Positions 29,849 to 40,144 of a stretch of DNA of 64,000 nt are shown here, in pieces. Each line of letters begins with the position of its first letter. Within the stretch, counting starts at the first letter, position 1. The notes below the pieces were generated by a model that was not told where the DNA came from, did no database searches, and saw only the letters and a program-made list of their open reading frames with translations. Origin of the DNA: Caenimonas sedimenti (lineage in GTDB: Bacteria; Pseudomonadota; Gammaproteobacteria; Burkholderiales; Burkholderiaceae_C); the NCBI RefSeq assembly GCF_007833165.1, contig NZ_VOBQ01000002.1, positions 371,661 through 435,660 of the forward strand, written 5' to 3'. The position numbers and the translations under genes are program-made.

Positions 29849-32470
29849 TCAGGCCCCCACGCTGTAACGCGCGTCGCCCGAATGCGCGAAGTAGCGTGAC
29901 GTGAGTTCATCGGACATGCGGTAGGCGCCATCCACGCACTGCTGCAGCAGTTCGAGCAGCGTCGCGTAGCGGCCTTCCTCATCGCGCTCGCACAGTGCCT
30001 CGAGCGACCAATCCTTCGGATCGGGCACCGCATCCGCCTGCGGCGTCGGCTCGCCGGCCGGTGCGCCGGCCAGCTTGGCCAGACGGCCGCGCACCGTGTG
30101 CGCCACCCAGCCCAGGGAGCGCGGGTTGTCGCGGTCCAGCACCAGCAGGTCCACCAGCGCCGGGATGTCGTGGCGCTGCTGGTACTGCGCGTGAAAGGTG
30201 ATGGTGCTGTCGAACAGGGCCACCACGGCCTCGAAACCGCCTTCATCGGCGACGGCCGCGGTCTCGAACGCGCAGGACAGCGCCTGCGCCAGGAACGCCA
30301 GCCGCTCCAGGTGGCGGCCGGTCGACAGCAGGCGCCAGCCGTCATCGCGGGTCATGCGATCCGTCTGCGCGCCCGTCATGGCAGCGGTATGGCCCGAGAG
30401 GGCTTCCAGCACGCGCACGGCTTCCACCGGGGAGAAGTCGCCGTCTTCGGTGCAGGCCGCGCACCCGCGCTGGAAGTCCTGCTCGGCCCGCACGATCACG
30501 TTCCACTGCTCCAGCGAGAGCCGTTCGCGCAGTGCCGACGCGGCCCCGCGCAACGCGCACAGGTTGAAGCCGACGCTGTAGGACTCTTCGGTGTCGGCGA
30601 GCGCCGCGATCAGTGAGCGTTCGAACACCCGCCTGGCCTGCGTGGCGGCCGGCACCGCCGGCAACACCAGCGCATTGCTCACGGCCAGCTCGGTCAGCCA
30701 GGCGAGCAGCGGCATGGACGACTGGTCTTCGCCGTTGAGGCTCTCGATGGTCAGCCGGGCGAGACGCGCGGTGTTCTCCGTGCGCTCGGTGTAACGGCCC
30801 AGCCAGAACATGTTCTCGGCCGAGCGGCTGGTGACGGTGCGCGTGCGGTGCGGCGTGTCCACCGAGGGGTGCTCGTGGTGCAGCAGGCTGGTCGAGTCGA
30901 CTTCGCCTTCCGTCATCACCCAGGTGTCGGCGCTGCTGCCGCCGCGCTGCATGGAGGCGATCTCGAGTTCCGCCGTGGCGATGCGCGTCAGGCCGCCAGG
31001 CAGCACGCGCCAGCCCTGTGGGCCGTCCGACACGGCGAGCACGCGCAGCAGCAGCGAACGCGGCAGGATCCGGTCGCCCGCGGGCGACGGCTTCCACGTG
31101 GGCATCTGCGACAGCGGCAGGTATGCCTGCACCGTGTGCTGGTCGGCCTCCCGCACGATGCGGCCGGCCCACTCGTCGAGTTCGCGCCGCGAGAGGTTCT
31201 TGCCCAGCACGGCGCCCGCGCCGGCGCCCGAGTAGGTGGCCTTGATGACGTTCGCGCCCAGCTGGGGCAGCGCGGCTTCCATGGCGGCGCGCTCGCCGCA
31301 CCACCAGCTGGCGAGCGCCGGCAGCCGGAGCTCTTCGCCCAACAGGTTACGGCAGAGGGCCGGCAGGAAGCCGAGCAGGGCCGTCGATTCCAGGAAGCCG
31401 GTGCCGGGCGCGTTGGCGACCAACACGTTGCCGGCCCGGATGGCTTGCAGAAGACCCGGCACGCCGAGGTGCGAATCCGAACGCAGCTCCAGCGGGTCGA
31501 GAAATTCGTCGTCGAGCCGCTTCAGCACGCCGTGCACCGGCTCCAGGCCCTTGAGCGTCTTGAGGAAGAGGCGCTGGTCGCGCACGGTGAGGTCGCTGCC
31601 CTCCACCAGCGTCAGCCCCAGGTAGCGCGCGAGGTAGGCGTGCTCGAAATAGGTTTCGTTGTAAGGGCCCGGTGTGAGCAGCACGACCCGCGGGTCCTCC
31701 CCGCGCGACGGGCACATCGTCTGCAGGCTTTCGAGCAACGCGCGGTAGGTCGCCGCGAGCCGCTGCACTTTCAGGTCGCGAAACGCTTCGGGGAACTGGC
31801 GAGAGATGACCAGGCGATTCTCGAGCAGGTAACCCAGGCCCGACGGCGCCTGCGTGCGCTGCGTCACCACCCACCAGGCGCCCGACGGGTCACGCGCCAG
31901 GTCGAATGCGCAGATGTGCAGGTGGCGCCCACCCGCGGGCACGACACCGTGCATCGCCCGCAGGTAGCCGGGATGCCCTTGCACCAGCGCGGGCGGCATC
32001 AGGTTCCGCGAGAGCAGTTCCTGCGGCCCGTAGACGTCGGCCATGATCTTCTCGAGCAAGCGGACGCGTTGCAGCACGCCGGCTTCGATCTGCTGCCAGC
32101 TGCGCGGCGACAGGATCAGCGGGAACAGGTCCACGGACCAGGGCCGCTGCGGTCCACCGCCCTCGGTGTAGACGTTGTAGGTGATGCCGTTGTCGCGGAC
32201 CTGGCGTTCCAGGTTGACCGTGCGGCGGTTCAGGTCTTCGAAGCCTTCGCGGCCCAGCGTGTCGAAGAAGCGGGCCCAGTGGGGCGCGGGCGGGGCGTCA
32301 GGGGCGACGTGGACCTGGGTGCCCGTGGGTGCGTCCGCCAATGGCGACGAGACCCCGCCCCTCAATTCGTCGAAGTGGCCCGGAGCGGCGGGCGGTGCCA
32401 GCGCGGCCGCGAGGGCGGCGGGCGTTTCATGGGGCTCGGTGCCGAACAGCGAATCGTTGGGGTGGTCCAC
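29849..32470 (-). CDS. Circularly permuted ATP-grasp / alpha-E fusion protein
   Basis: An 873-residue cytoplasmic fusion. Residues ~80-480 are a circularly permuted type-2 ATP-grasp domain (COG2308: PRSWQQIEAGVLQRVRLLEKIM and LTPGPYNETYFEHAYLARYLG). Residues ~547-865 are the helical alpha-E domain (DUF403/COG2307: FWLGRYTERTENTARL, later HDIPALVDLLVLDRDNPRSL). Comparative genomics predicts that such ATP-grasp enzymes form amide or peptide bonds. The start is GTG at 32470 with no clear ribosome site. The same two domains are separate genes at 38647-41098, which fixes the domain boundary. Confidence 0.9.
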   Translation of the reverse strand: MDHPNDSLFGTEPHETPAALAAALAPPAAPGHFDELRGGVSSPLADAPTGTQVHVAPDAPPAPHWARFFDTLGREGFEDLNRRTVNLERQVRDNGITYNVYTEGGGPQRPWSVDLFPLILSPRSWQQIEAGVLQRVRLLEKIMADVYGPQELLSRNLMPPALVQGHPGYLRAMHGVVPAGGRHLHICAFDLARDPSGAWWVVTQRTQAPSGLGYLLENRLVISRQFPEAFRDLKVQRLAATYRALLESLQTMCPSRGEDPRVVLLTPGPYNETYFEHAYLARYLGLTLVEGSDLTVRDQRLFLKTLKGLEPVHGVLKRLDDEFLDPLELRSDSHLGVPGLLQAIRAGNVLVANAPGTGFLESTALLGFLPALCRNLLGEELRLPALASWWCGERAAMEAALPQLGANVIKATYSGAGAGAVLGKNLSRRELDEWAGRIVREADQHTVQAYLPLSQMPTWKPSPAGDRILPRSLLLRVLAVSDGPQGWRVLPGGLTRIATAELEIASMQRGGSSADTWVMTEGEVDSTSLLHHEHPSVDTPHRTRTVTSRSAENMFWLGRYTERTENTARLARLTIESLNGEDQSSMPLLAWLTELAVSNALVLPAVPAATQARRVFERSLIAALADTEESYSVGFNLCALRGAASALRERLSLEQWNVIVRAEQDFQRGCAACTEDGDFSPVEAVRVLEALSGHTAAMTGAQTDRMTRDDGWRLLSTGRHLERLAFLAQALSCAFETAAVADEGGFEAVVALFDSTITFHAQYQQRHDIPALVDLLVLDRDNPRSLGWVAHTVRGRLAKLAGAPAGEPTPQADAVPDPKDWSLEALCERDEEGRYATLLELLQQCVDGAYRMSDELTSRYFAHSGDARYSVGA

Positions 32471-32639
32471 GCCGGGGTATTGTCACATCGCGGGCAGATG
32501 GGGTCTATTTGGTTGTTGCGCGGTTGCGATTTCGTCCGCGTCCATTCACGTTCTTCGTCCTCGCGGCAACGCCGCACGTGGCCGGGCCAGCGCGCCACAG
32601 CCCGCCCGCGTGCGGCTTTGCCACGCGAGGCCTAAGAAC

Positions 32640-35600
32640 TCAAACTCGTGCCGGCCTTCGCAAGTCGAGCGTGAACGGAAACTCCCGGCTCCCCGGCACA
32701 TGAATCGTCGCCGGCGGCACACGCAACTGCCCAGGCGTATGTCCCATGCGGAAGAAGCGCGACAGACGCCGGCTCTCCGCCTCGTACGCGTTCACCGGGA
32801 AGGTCACGTAGTTGCGGCCACCCGGATGCGCCACGTGGTACTGGCAGCCCGCGAGCGAGCGGTTCATCCAGGTGTCGACGAGGTCGAAGGTCAGGGGCGC
32901 ATGCACGCCGATGGTGGGGTGCAGCGCCGACGGCGGCTGCCACGCGCGATAGCGCACACCCGCGACGAATTCCCCGACGGTGCCCGTGGGCTGCATCGGC
33001 AACGCACGGCCGTTCACTGTGACGACGTAGCGGCTCTCGTTCAGGCCGGTCACCTTGACCTCGATGCGCTCCAGCGACGAATCGACGTAGCGCGCCGTGC
33101 CGCCCGGCGCACCTTCCTCGCCCATCACGTGCCACGGTTCCAGCGCGTTGCGCAGCGTGAGCTGCACGCCCATGGCCTGGATCTCGCCGGCGATCGGGAA
33201 GCGGAACTCGAAGTGCGGCGCGAACCAGGCGCTGTCGAATGCGTAGCCGGCGGCACGCATCTCGCTGAGCACGTCCTCCATGTCCATGTGCACGAAAGTC
33301 GGCAGCAGCCAGCGGTCGTGCAGTTCGGTGCCCCAGCGCGTCGCGGGCAGGCGGTACGGTTCCTTCCAGAAGCGCGCCACCAGCGCGCGCAGCAGCAACT
33401 GCTGCACGACACTCATGCGCGCGTGCGGCGGCATTTCGAACGCACGCAGTTCCAGCAGGCCGAGGCGGCCGGTCGCGCTGTCGGGCGAGTACATCTTGTC
33501 GATGCAGAACTCGCTGCGGTGCGTGTTGCCGGTGACGTCGACCAGGATGTTGCGCAGCGTCCGGTCCACCAGCCACGGCGGCATGGCCTGGCCGTAGACC
33601 TGCCGGTTGCGCTCGATCTCCTTGATCGCCAGTTCCAGCTCGTACAGCTGGTCGTTGCGCGCTTCGTCGATGCGGGGTGCCTGGCTGGTCGGGCCAACGA
33701 ACATCCCGGAGAACAGGTAGCTCAGGCTGGGATGGTTGTGCCAGTACAGCAGCAGGCTCGCCAGCAGCTCGGGCTTGCGCAGGAAGGGCGAGTCGGCCGG
33801 GGTGGCGCCGCCCAGCACGAAGTGGTTGCCGCCGCCGGTGCCGGTGTGCCGGCCGTCGGTCATGAACTTCTCGGCCGAGAGGCGGCTCTCGAAGGCCGCG
33901 TCGTAGAGGAATTCGGTGTGCGCAACCAGTTCCCGCCAGTTATGGGCGGGGTGGATGTTGACTTCGATCACGCCCGGGTCGGGCGTCACCTGCAGCACCT
34001 TCAGGCGGGCGTCGCGCGGCGGCGGATAGCCTTCGAGGACGATCTTCACGCCCAACGATTTCGCCGTGGCCTCCACCGCCGTCAGCAGGTCGAGGTATTC
34101 CTCCAGCTCCGCCAGTGGCGGCATGAAGACGTAGAGCATGCCGCTCTTGCCGCCATGCTCCTTCTCGGCCTTGGGGCCGTTGGCGCGCTGCGGGTCGCGC
34201 ACCTCCACGCAGAGCGCAGTGCGCGCCACCCACTGCGCCGACTCGAACTTGCTGGGTCGCCGCACCGCGAAATCGGCCGGCTCGCTGGGACCATGGCCCT
34301 GGCCGCGGTAAGTGGCGTCGAAGCGGCCCATGCCGTCCTGGAAGACCCGTGGCGCTTCCGCGCGCGGGCCCACCGGGCCTTGCATGTACCGGCCCGCCTG
34401 CAAGCCGTGCGGCGGCAGGCCGTCAGCCGGCGCCATCGGGTCGCGCTCGATCATGTACGGGTAGTCGGACTTGCTCACCCACGGCAGCGCGTCGAGCGGC
34501 AACCGGTAACCCATCGGCGAATCGCCGGGGATCAGGTACATGCGGTCGTCCCGGAAGTACCAGGGGCCCGTGGTCCAGACCGGCCCCCGCAGCTTGGGGC
34601 CGTCGCCGGGCGCGGGCTGCAGCGGCAGCACGTAGCCCACCACGGCGTCGAGCTTCTGGTCGAACACGCGGCGCAGGCGGGTGCGTTCGAGCTCGTCGTC
34701 GAGCCGCGCGTCGAACGGGTCGACATTCACCGGCAGCTTGCGTTCGCGCCAGAGGTAGTAGAAGACGTCCTCATAACCCGGCTGGATGTACTTGCCGGTG
34801 ACGCCCAGCGTGCCGGCGAGGGCCTGGACGAACCGCTCGGCGTCCTTGGCTGTGTAGTGCGAGGGCACGCGCTCGTCGGCGAACAGCCCCGGGTCGCTCC
34901 AGCATGGCTGGCCGTCGGCCCGCCAGCAGATCGAGATGGCCCAGCGGGGCAATTGCTCCCCGGGGTACCACTTGCCCTGGCCCGTGTGGAGGAAGCCGCC
35001 TTGCCCATACTCCGCGCGCAGCTTATGCACCAGTTCGGTGGCATAAGCCCGCTTGGTGGGCCCCAGGGCGTCGGTGTTCCATTCCGGGCCGTCGCGGTCG
35101 TCGACCGCCACGAAGGTGGGTTCGCCGCCCATGGTGAGGCGGACGTCACCCGCTTCCAGTGCCTGGTCGACTTCCTCGCCCAGGGCCAGCACCTGTTTCC
35201 ACTGCTCTTCGGAATAGGGCTTGGTGACCCGCGGCGACTCGTAGATGCGCGAGACGACCATGTGGTGGCTGAACTCCACCTCGGCGTCGTCCACCAGGCC
35301 CTCGATGGGCGCGGCGCCCGAGGGCTGCGGTGTGCAGGCCAGCGGGATGTGTCCTTCGCCCGCCAGCAGGCCGGAGGTCGGGTCGAGGCCGATCCAGCCG
35401 GCTCCGGGGAGGTAGACCTCGCACCAGGCGTGGAGGTCGGTGAAGTCCACTTCGGTGCCGCTCGGGCCGTCGAGCGCCTTCACGTCCGGCTTGAGCTGGA
35501 TCAGGTAACCCGACACGAAGCGGGCGGCCAGGCCCAGGCGGCGCAGCAGCTGCACCATCAGCCAGCCGGAGTCGCGGCAGGAGCCGCTGGCGAGTTCCAG

Positions 35601-36116
35601 CGTCTGCTCGGGCGTCTGCACGCCGGGCTCCATGCGGATCAGGTACTTGACGTCGCGCTGCAGCTGCTGGTTGAGTGCCACCAGGAAGTCCATGGTGACC
35701 ATGGGCTTGCGGTCGATCCTGGCCAGGTAGGCCATGACACGCGGCGTCATGGGCTCGCAGGCGAGGTAGGGTGCGAGTTCCTGTGCCCGGTCCTTGGAGT
35801 ACTCGAACGGGAATTTCTCCGCGCTCGGCTCCAGGAAGAAGTCGAACGGGTTGTAGACCGCCATCTCCACCACGAGATCCACGGTCACCTCGAATTCCCG
35901 CGTCGGCTCCGGAAAGACGAACCGGGCCTGGTAATTGGCGAACGGGTCCTGCTGCCAGTTGGTGAAGTGCTTGGCCGGCTTCACCTGGAGTGAGTACGAG
36001 ACGACCTTGCTGCGGCAATGCGGCGCGGGCCGCAACCGCACCACCTGGGGCCCGAGGTTCACGGGGCGATCGTATTTGTACCGGGTGACGTGGTTCAGGG
36101 CGGCATGGATGGACAT
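32640..36116 (-). CDS. Large transglutaminase-DUF2126 protein
   Basis: A 1158-residue cytoplasmic protein. Residues 1-300 are an N-terminal transglutaminase-like unit (SIHAALNHVTRYKYDRPV; Cys near 180 in ASGSCRDSGW; His near 227 in FTDLHAWCEVYL; Asp in GLDPTSG). Residues ~330-1130 are DUF2126, seen in MGGEPTFV, GQGKWYPGEQLPRWA, EVNIHPAHNW and TGTGGGNHFVLGG. DUF2126 has been grouped with glutamine-synthetase/GCS-type amide ligases, so it may pair an amide ligase with a protease. It lies 169 bases upstream of the ATP-grasp fusion gene on the same strand, and comEC lies 83 bases away, divergent. Confidence 0.9.
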   Translation of the reverse strand: MSIHAALNHVTRYKYDRPVNLGPQVVRLRPAPHCRSKVVSYSLQVKPAKHFTNWQQDPFANYQARFVFPEPTREFEVTVDLVVEMAVYNPFDFFLEPSAEKFPFEYSKDRAQELAPYLACEPMTPRVMAYLARIDRKPMVTMDFLVALNQQLQRDVKYLIRMEPGVQTPEQTLELASGSCRDSGWLMVQLLRRLGLAARFVSGYLIQLKPDVKALDGPSGTEVDFTDLHAWCEVYLPGAGWIGLDPTSGLLAGEGHIPLACTPQPSGAAPIEGLVDDAEVEFSHHMVVSRIYESPRVTKPYSEEQWKQVLALGEEVDQALEAGDVRLTMGGEPTFVAVDDRDGPEWNTDALGPTKRAYATELVHKLRAEYGQGGFLHTGQGKWYPGEQLPRWAISICWRADGQPCWSDPGLFADERVPSHYTAKDAERFVQALAGTLGVTGKYIQPGYEDVFYYLWRERKLPVNVDPFDARLDDELERTRLRRVFDQKLDAVVGYVLPLQPAPGDGPKLRGPVWTTGPWYFRDDRMYLIPGDSPMGYRLPLDALPWVSKSDYPYMIERDPMAPADGLPPHGLQAGRYMQGPVGPRAEAPRVFQDGMGRFDATYRGQGHGPSEPADFAVRRPSKFESAQWVARTALCVEVRDPQRANGPKAEKEHGGKSGMLYVFMPPLAELEEYLDLLTAVEATAKSLGVKIVLEGYPPPRDARLKVLQVTPDPGVIEVNIHPAHNWRELVAHTEFLYDAAFESRLSAEKFMTDGRHTGTGGGNHFVLGGATPADSPFLRKPELLASLLLYWHNHPSLSYLFSGMFVGPTSQAPRIDEARNDQLYELELAIKEIERNRQVYGQAMPPWLVDRTLRNILVDVTGNTHRSEFCIDKMYSPDSATGRLGLLELRAFEMPPHARMSVVQQLLLRALVARFWKEPYRLPATRWGTELHDRWLLPTFVHMDMEDVLSEMRAAGYAFDSAWFAPHFEFRFPIAGEIQAMGVQLTLRNALEPWHVMGEEGAPGGTARYVDSSLERIEVKVTGLNESRYVVTVNGRALPMQPTGTVGEFVAGVRYRAWQPPSALHPTIGVHAPLTFDLVDTWMNRSLAGCQYHVAHPGGRNYVTFPVNAYEAESRRLSRFFRMGHTPGQLRVPPATIHVPGSREFPFTLDLRRPARV

Positions 36117-36199
36117 GAGAGCATGGTAGCAAGAGGCAAGCCAACATCGGCGGTCCTTTTCCCGTCGTCGCGGCGGCAGGCCGGGGCGTTGAGCGGAGC

Positions 36200-38602
36200 G
36201 TGACCGCACAAAAGCAGGGGGGATGGTGGCTCGCGCCGGTGCTGGCGGGCGCCGTCATGGGTCCGGCGTTCCAGATCCAGCAGGCCGGGCTGTGGGGCGC
36301 GGGCACCTATGCGTGGCTCCTGACGGCTGCGTTGATGGCGGGTCTGGCAGCGGCGCGCTGGAGAGGTCGGTCGGAATGGGGCATTGGATTCGCTTTCGTC
36401 GCCGCGGCCCTCCTCGCGTTCTCCGCGACCGGGTTGCGCGCCACCCACTTTTCTTCGCAAGGCCTCGCCCCCGCGCTCGAAGGCCGCGACCTCGCCCTCA
36501 CCGGCGTCGTTTCGGCCATGCCGCACCGCAGCGAAGCAGGTGTCCGGTTCCGGATGCGCGTCGAGTCGGCGAGCTTGGCAGGCGCCGAGGTGCGCGTCCC
36601 GCCGCAAGTCGCGCTCGGCTGGTACGGCGGTGTCCTCGGCGGTGAGGGCCGCCCCGAGCTGCAGCGGCAACCGGCCGAGTTGCGCGCAGGGGAACGTTGG
36701 CAGATGACGGTCCGGCTGAAGGCGCCGCACGGCCACCTGAATCCGCACGGGTTCGACTACGAGCTCTGGCTGTGGGAGCAGGGCCTGCAGGCCACGGGCT
36801 ACGTGCGCGCCGGCCCGGCCGATCCACGCCCGCAGCGCATCGCGAGCACCTGGCAGCACCCGGTGGAGCAACTGCGGCAGCAGGTGCGCGACGCGATCTT
36901 CGCCCGCGTCGAGGACCGGCGGCTGGCCGGCATCCTGGCCGCGCTGGTGGTGGGCGACCAGGGCGCCATCGAGCGCGCCGACTGGGACGTGTTCCGCGCC
37001 ACTGGCGTCGCGCACCTCATGAGCATCTCGGGCCTGCACGTGACGATGTTCGCGTGGGCCGCCGCCCTGGCGGTACGTGGCCTGTGGCGGCGCAGCACGC
37101 GGCTGTGCCTGCGATTGCCGGCGCAACAGGCCGGCCTGTTGGGCGGGATGCTGCTGGCGCTGGCCTATGCGATCTTCAGCGGCTGGGGCGTGCCGGCCCA
37201 GCGGACGGTCTGGATGCTGGCGGCCGTGGGGTGGCTGCGCCTGGGGGCGCGGGCCTGGCCCTGGCCGCATGTGTGGCTCCTGGCCTGCGCGACCGTGGTC
37301 ACGGTGGATCCCTGGGCCCTCCTGCAACCCGGGTTCTGGCTCAGCTTCGTGGCCGTGGGGGTGCTGTTCGCCACCGACCCCGGCGCCGCATCGGCGCCGC
37401 GCGGGCTGCCCGCCCGCACGCTGGCGCTGCTGCGCGAGCAGTGGATCGTCACCCTGGCGCTGACGCCCTTGTCGCTGCTGCTGTTCGGCCAGGTGTCACT
37501 GGTGGGCATGCTGGCCAACCTGGTGGCGATCCCGTGGGTGACGCTGGTGGTGACGCCGCTCGGCCTTGCCGGCGTGGTGATCCCCGTGGCCTGGGATGGC
37601 GCGGCCGCGGCGCTCGCCGTGCTGGCCAGCGCGCTGGGATGGCTGGCGCAGCTGCCTTTCGCCACGCTGTCGACCGCGGCGCCGCCCGTGTGGGCGGGCG
37701 TCGCCGGGGTGCTGGGCGGCACGCTATTGGCGATGCGCTGGCCGCCCGCCTGGCGGGCGATGGGCTTGCCGCTGCTGTTGCCGGTGCTGCTCTGGCAGCC
37801 GGCCCGGCCACCGCCCGGCGAGTTCGAGCTGCTGGCGGCCGACGTGGGCCAGGGCAACGCGGTGCTGGTCCGGACGGCCACGCACACACTCGTCTACGAC
37901 GCCGGCCCAGCCTACAGCCGTGAATCGGATGCCGGCCAGAGGGTGGTGGTCCCGCTGTTGCGCGCGCTCGGCGAGACGGTGGACACGATCGTCCTCAGCC
38001 ACCGCGACATCGACCACACGGGCGGCGCACCGGCCGTCCTGGGCATGCAGCCGCAGGCCCGCCTGGTCAGTTCGCTGGAAGACGGGCATCCGCTCCTGGC
38101 AGGCCGCCCGGCCGCGCGCTGCGAGACGGGCCAAGGCTGGGAATGGGACGGCGTGCGCTTCGAGGTGCTGCATCCGGCCGCCGCCGACTACCGCGCCGGC
38201 GTGAAGCCCAACACCGTCAGCTGCGTCCTGCGGATTGCGAACGGGCGCCGCCAGGCGCTGCTGGCGGGCGACATCGAGCGGGCGCAGGAAGAGGCCCTGC
38301 TCACTCGGGGCGCCAGCGCGTTGCGGGCGGACATCCTGCTGGTGCCTCACCATGGGAGCAAGACATCCTCCAGCACAGCCTGGCTGGCGGCCGTGCGCCC
38401 CACCACCGCCCTGGTGCAGGCCGGGTACCGCAACCGCTTCGGCCACCCGGCGCCCGAGGTCGTGCAGCGCTACTCGGCGCAGGACATCGCTCTCATCGAA
38501 TCGGCGCGTTGCGGCGCGGCCCGCTGGCGGTCCGCGCGGCCCGAGGCCGTCGATTGCGAAAGGGTGACGGCCCGGCGCTATTGGCACCACCGGCCACCCT
38601 GA
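36200..38602 (+). CDS. comEC: DNA internalization-related competence protein ComEC/Rec2
   Basis: An 800-residue inner-membrane channel that carries transforming single-stranded DNA into the cytoplasm. An N-terminal DUF4131 region, the central Competence domain (VGDQGAIERADWDVFRATGVAHLMSISGLHVT region, with the ISGLH signature) and a C-terminal metallo-beta-lactamase-like domain with SHRDIDHTGG and PHHGSKTS are all visible. The length is normal. The start is GTG at 36200. It lies divergent between the two ATP-grasp/alpha-E sets and 44 bases before the second one. Confidence 0.93.
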   Translation: MTAQKQGGWWLAPVLAGAVMGPAFQIQQAGLWGAGTYAWLLTAALMAGLAAARWRGRSEWGIGFAFVAAALLAFSATGLRATHFSSQGLAPALEGRDLALTGVVSAMPHRSEAGVRFRMRVESASLAGAEVRVPPQVALGWYGGVLGGEGRPELQRQPAELRAGERWQMTVRLKAPHGHLNPHGFDYELWLWEQGLQATGYVRAGPADPRPQRIASTWQHPVEQLRQQVRDAIFARVEDRRLAGILAALVVGDQGAIERADWDVFRATGVAHLMSISGLHVTMFAWAAALAVRGLWRRSTRLCLRLPAQQAGLLGGMLLALAYAIFSGWGVPAQRTVWMLAAVGWLRLGARAWPWPHVWLLACATVVTVDPWALLQPGFWLSFVAVGVLFATDPGAASAPRGLPARTLALLREQWIVTLALTPLSLLLFGQVSLVGMLANLVAIPWVTLVVTPLGLAGVVIPVAWDGAAAALAVLASALGWLAQLPFATLSTAAPPVWAGVAGVLGGTLLAMRWPPAWRAMGLPLLLPVLLWQPARPPPGEFELLAADVGQGNAVLVRTATHTLVYDAGPAYSRESDAGQRVVVPLLRALGETVDTIVLSHRDIDHTGGAPAVLGMQPQARLVSSLEDGHPLLAGRPAARCETGQGWEWDGVRFEVLHPAAADYRAGVKPNTVSCVLRIANGRRQALLAGDIERAQEEALLTRGASALRADILLVPHHGSKTSSSTAWLAAVRPTTALVQAGYRNRFGHPAPEVVQRYSAQDIALIESARCGAARWRSARPEAVDCERVTARRYWHHRPP

Positions 38603-38646
38603 CGCGGCCTGGAACTTGCTATCCTGTGTTCCGGAGAAAAGCGCCC

Positions 38647-40143
38647 ATGCAGAAATTCGACGAGATGCTCACCCAGTTGCCCGAAGGCGGGCCGATCCAG
38701 TTCCAGTCGCAGTCGATGGGGGGCATGTCGCAGTCGCAGGCGCAGGGTGTGCGGGACCACTACAAGGGCTACGCCCAGTGGCTGGGCCGCCAGCCCGAAG
38801 AGATGATGCGCTCGCGCCGCGAAGAGGCGGAGATGATCTTCCGCCGGGTCGGCATCACGTTCGCGGTGTACGGCGCCAAGGACGAAGACGGTTCCGGCAC
38901 CGAACGGCTGATCCCGTTCGACCTGATCCCCCGGATCATCCCTGCGCACGAGTGGGCCACGATGGAAAAAGGCCTGGTGCAGCGGGTGACGGCGCTGAAC
39001 CGCTTCCTGCATGACGTCTACCACGAGCAGGAGATCCTGAAGGCCGGCATCGTGCCCGCCGAACAGGTGTTGAACAACGCGCAGTTCCGCAAGGAGATGA
39101 TGGGCGTCTACACGCCACACCACGTGTACTCCACCATCGCCGGCGTCGACATCGTGCGCGCCCGCAACGCCAAGGGCGAAGGCGAGTACTACGTGCTGGA
39201 GGACAACCTGCGCGTGCCCAGCGGCGTGAGCTACATGCTGGAAGACCGCAAGATGATGATGCGGCTGTTCCCCGAGCTGTTCAGCTCGCATCGCGTCGCG
39301 CCGGTCATGCACTATCCCGACTTGCTGCTGGAGACGCTGCGCGCCTCGGCCCAGCCCGGCGCGTCCGACCCCACGGTGGTGGTGCTCACGCCCGGCATGT
39401 ACAACAGCGCCTACTTCGAGCACGCCTTCCTGGCGCAGCAGATGGGCGTGGAACTGGTCGAGGGCCAGGACCTGTTCGTCAAGGACCGCTACGTCTACAT
39501 GCGGACCACGCGCGGGCCGAAGCGGGTCGACGTGATCTACCGGCGCGTGGATGACGACTTCCTCGATCCGTCGGTTTTCCGCCCGACCTCGACGCTGGGC
39601 TGCGCCGGCCTGATCGACGCCTACAGCGCCGGCAACGTCACCATCTGCAATGCGGTGGGCACCGGCGTCGCCGACGACAAGTCGATCTACCCCTACGTGC
39701 CCAAGATGATCGAGTTCTACCTGGGCGAAAAGCCGATCCTCTCCAACGTGCCCACCTACATGTGCCGCAATCCGGAAGACCTGAAGTACACGCTGGCCAA
39801 CCTGAAAGACCTGGTGGTGAAGGAGGTCCATGGCGCGGGCGGCTACGGCATGCTGGTCGGGCCCGCCGCCACGAAGCAGGAGATCGAGGACTTCCGCAAG
39901 GCGGTGGAGGCCAAGCCGGATGGGTACATCGCGCAGCCGACGCTTTCGCTTTCCAGTTGCCCCACCTACGTCGAAAAAGGCATTGCTCCGCGCCACATCG
40001 ACCTGCGGCCGTTCGTGCTTTCGGGCAAGGAGGTGCAGATGGTGCCGGGTGGGCTGACCCGCGTCGCGCTGAAGGAAGGTTCGCTGGTCGTCAACTCGTC
40101 GCAGGGCGGTGGCACCAAGGACACCTGGATCCTGGAGGTCTGA
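38647..40143 (+). CDS. Circularly permuted ATP-grasp protein (stand-alone)
   Basis: A 498-residue cytoplasmic type-2 circularly permuted ATP-grasp protein (COG2308), paralogous to the N-terminal half of the fusion at 29849-32470. Matching blocks include EKGLVQRVTALNRFLHDVYH, TPGMYNSAYFEHAFLAQQMG and RRVDDDFLDPSVFRPTSTLG. The C-terminal GGLTRVALKEGSLVVNSSQGGGTKDTWIL parallels the fusion's GGLTRIATAELEI region. The ATG at 38647 follows a CCGGAGAA ribosome site. A two-base gap separates its stop from the alpha-E gene. It is probably an amide/peptide ligase (inference). Confidence 0.92.
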   Translation: MQKFDEMLTQLPEGGPIQFQSQSMGGMSQSQAQGVRDHYKGYAQWLGRQPEEMMRSRREEAEMIFRRVGITFAVYGAKDEDGSGTERLIPFDLIPRIIPAHEWATMEKGLVQRVTALNRFLHDVYHEQEILKAGIVPAEQVLNNAQFRKEMMGVYTPHHVYSTIAGVDIVRARNAKGEGEYYVLEDNLRVPSGVSYMLEDRKMMMRLFPELFSSHRVAPVMHYPDLLLETLRASAQPGASDPTVVVLTPGMYNSAYFEHAFLAQQMGVELVEGQDLFVKDRYVYMRTTRGPKRVDVIYRRVDDDFLDPSVFRPTSTLGCAGLIDAYSAGNVTICNAVGTGVADDKSIYPYVPKMIEFYLGEKPILSNVPTYMCRNPEDLKYTLANLKDLVVKEVHGAGGYGMLVGPAATKQEIEDFRKAVEAKPDGYIAQPTLSLSSCPTYVEKGIAPRHIDLRPFVLSGKEVQMVPGGLTRVALKEGSLVVNSSQGGGTKDTWILEV

Positions 40144-40144
40144 C

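Noticed and set aside
32181..35993. A very long open frame on the plus strand opposite the DUF2126 gene
   Set aside because: It is a mirror frame of a GC-rich gene; composition is Arg/His/Val/Gln-rich without any domain, while the minus strand has full family motifs.
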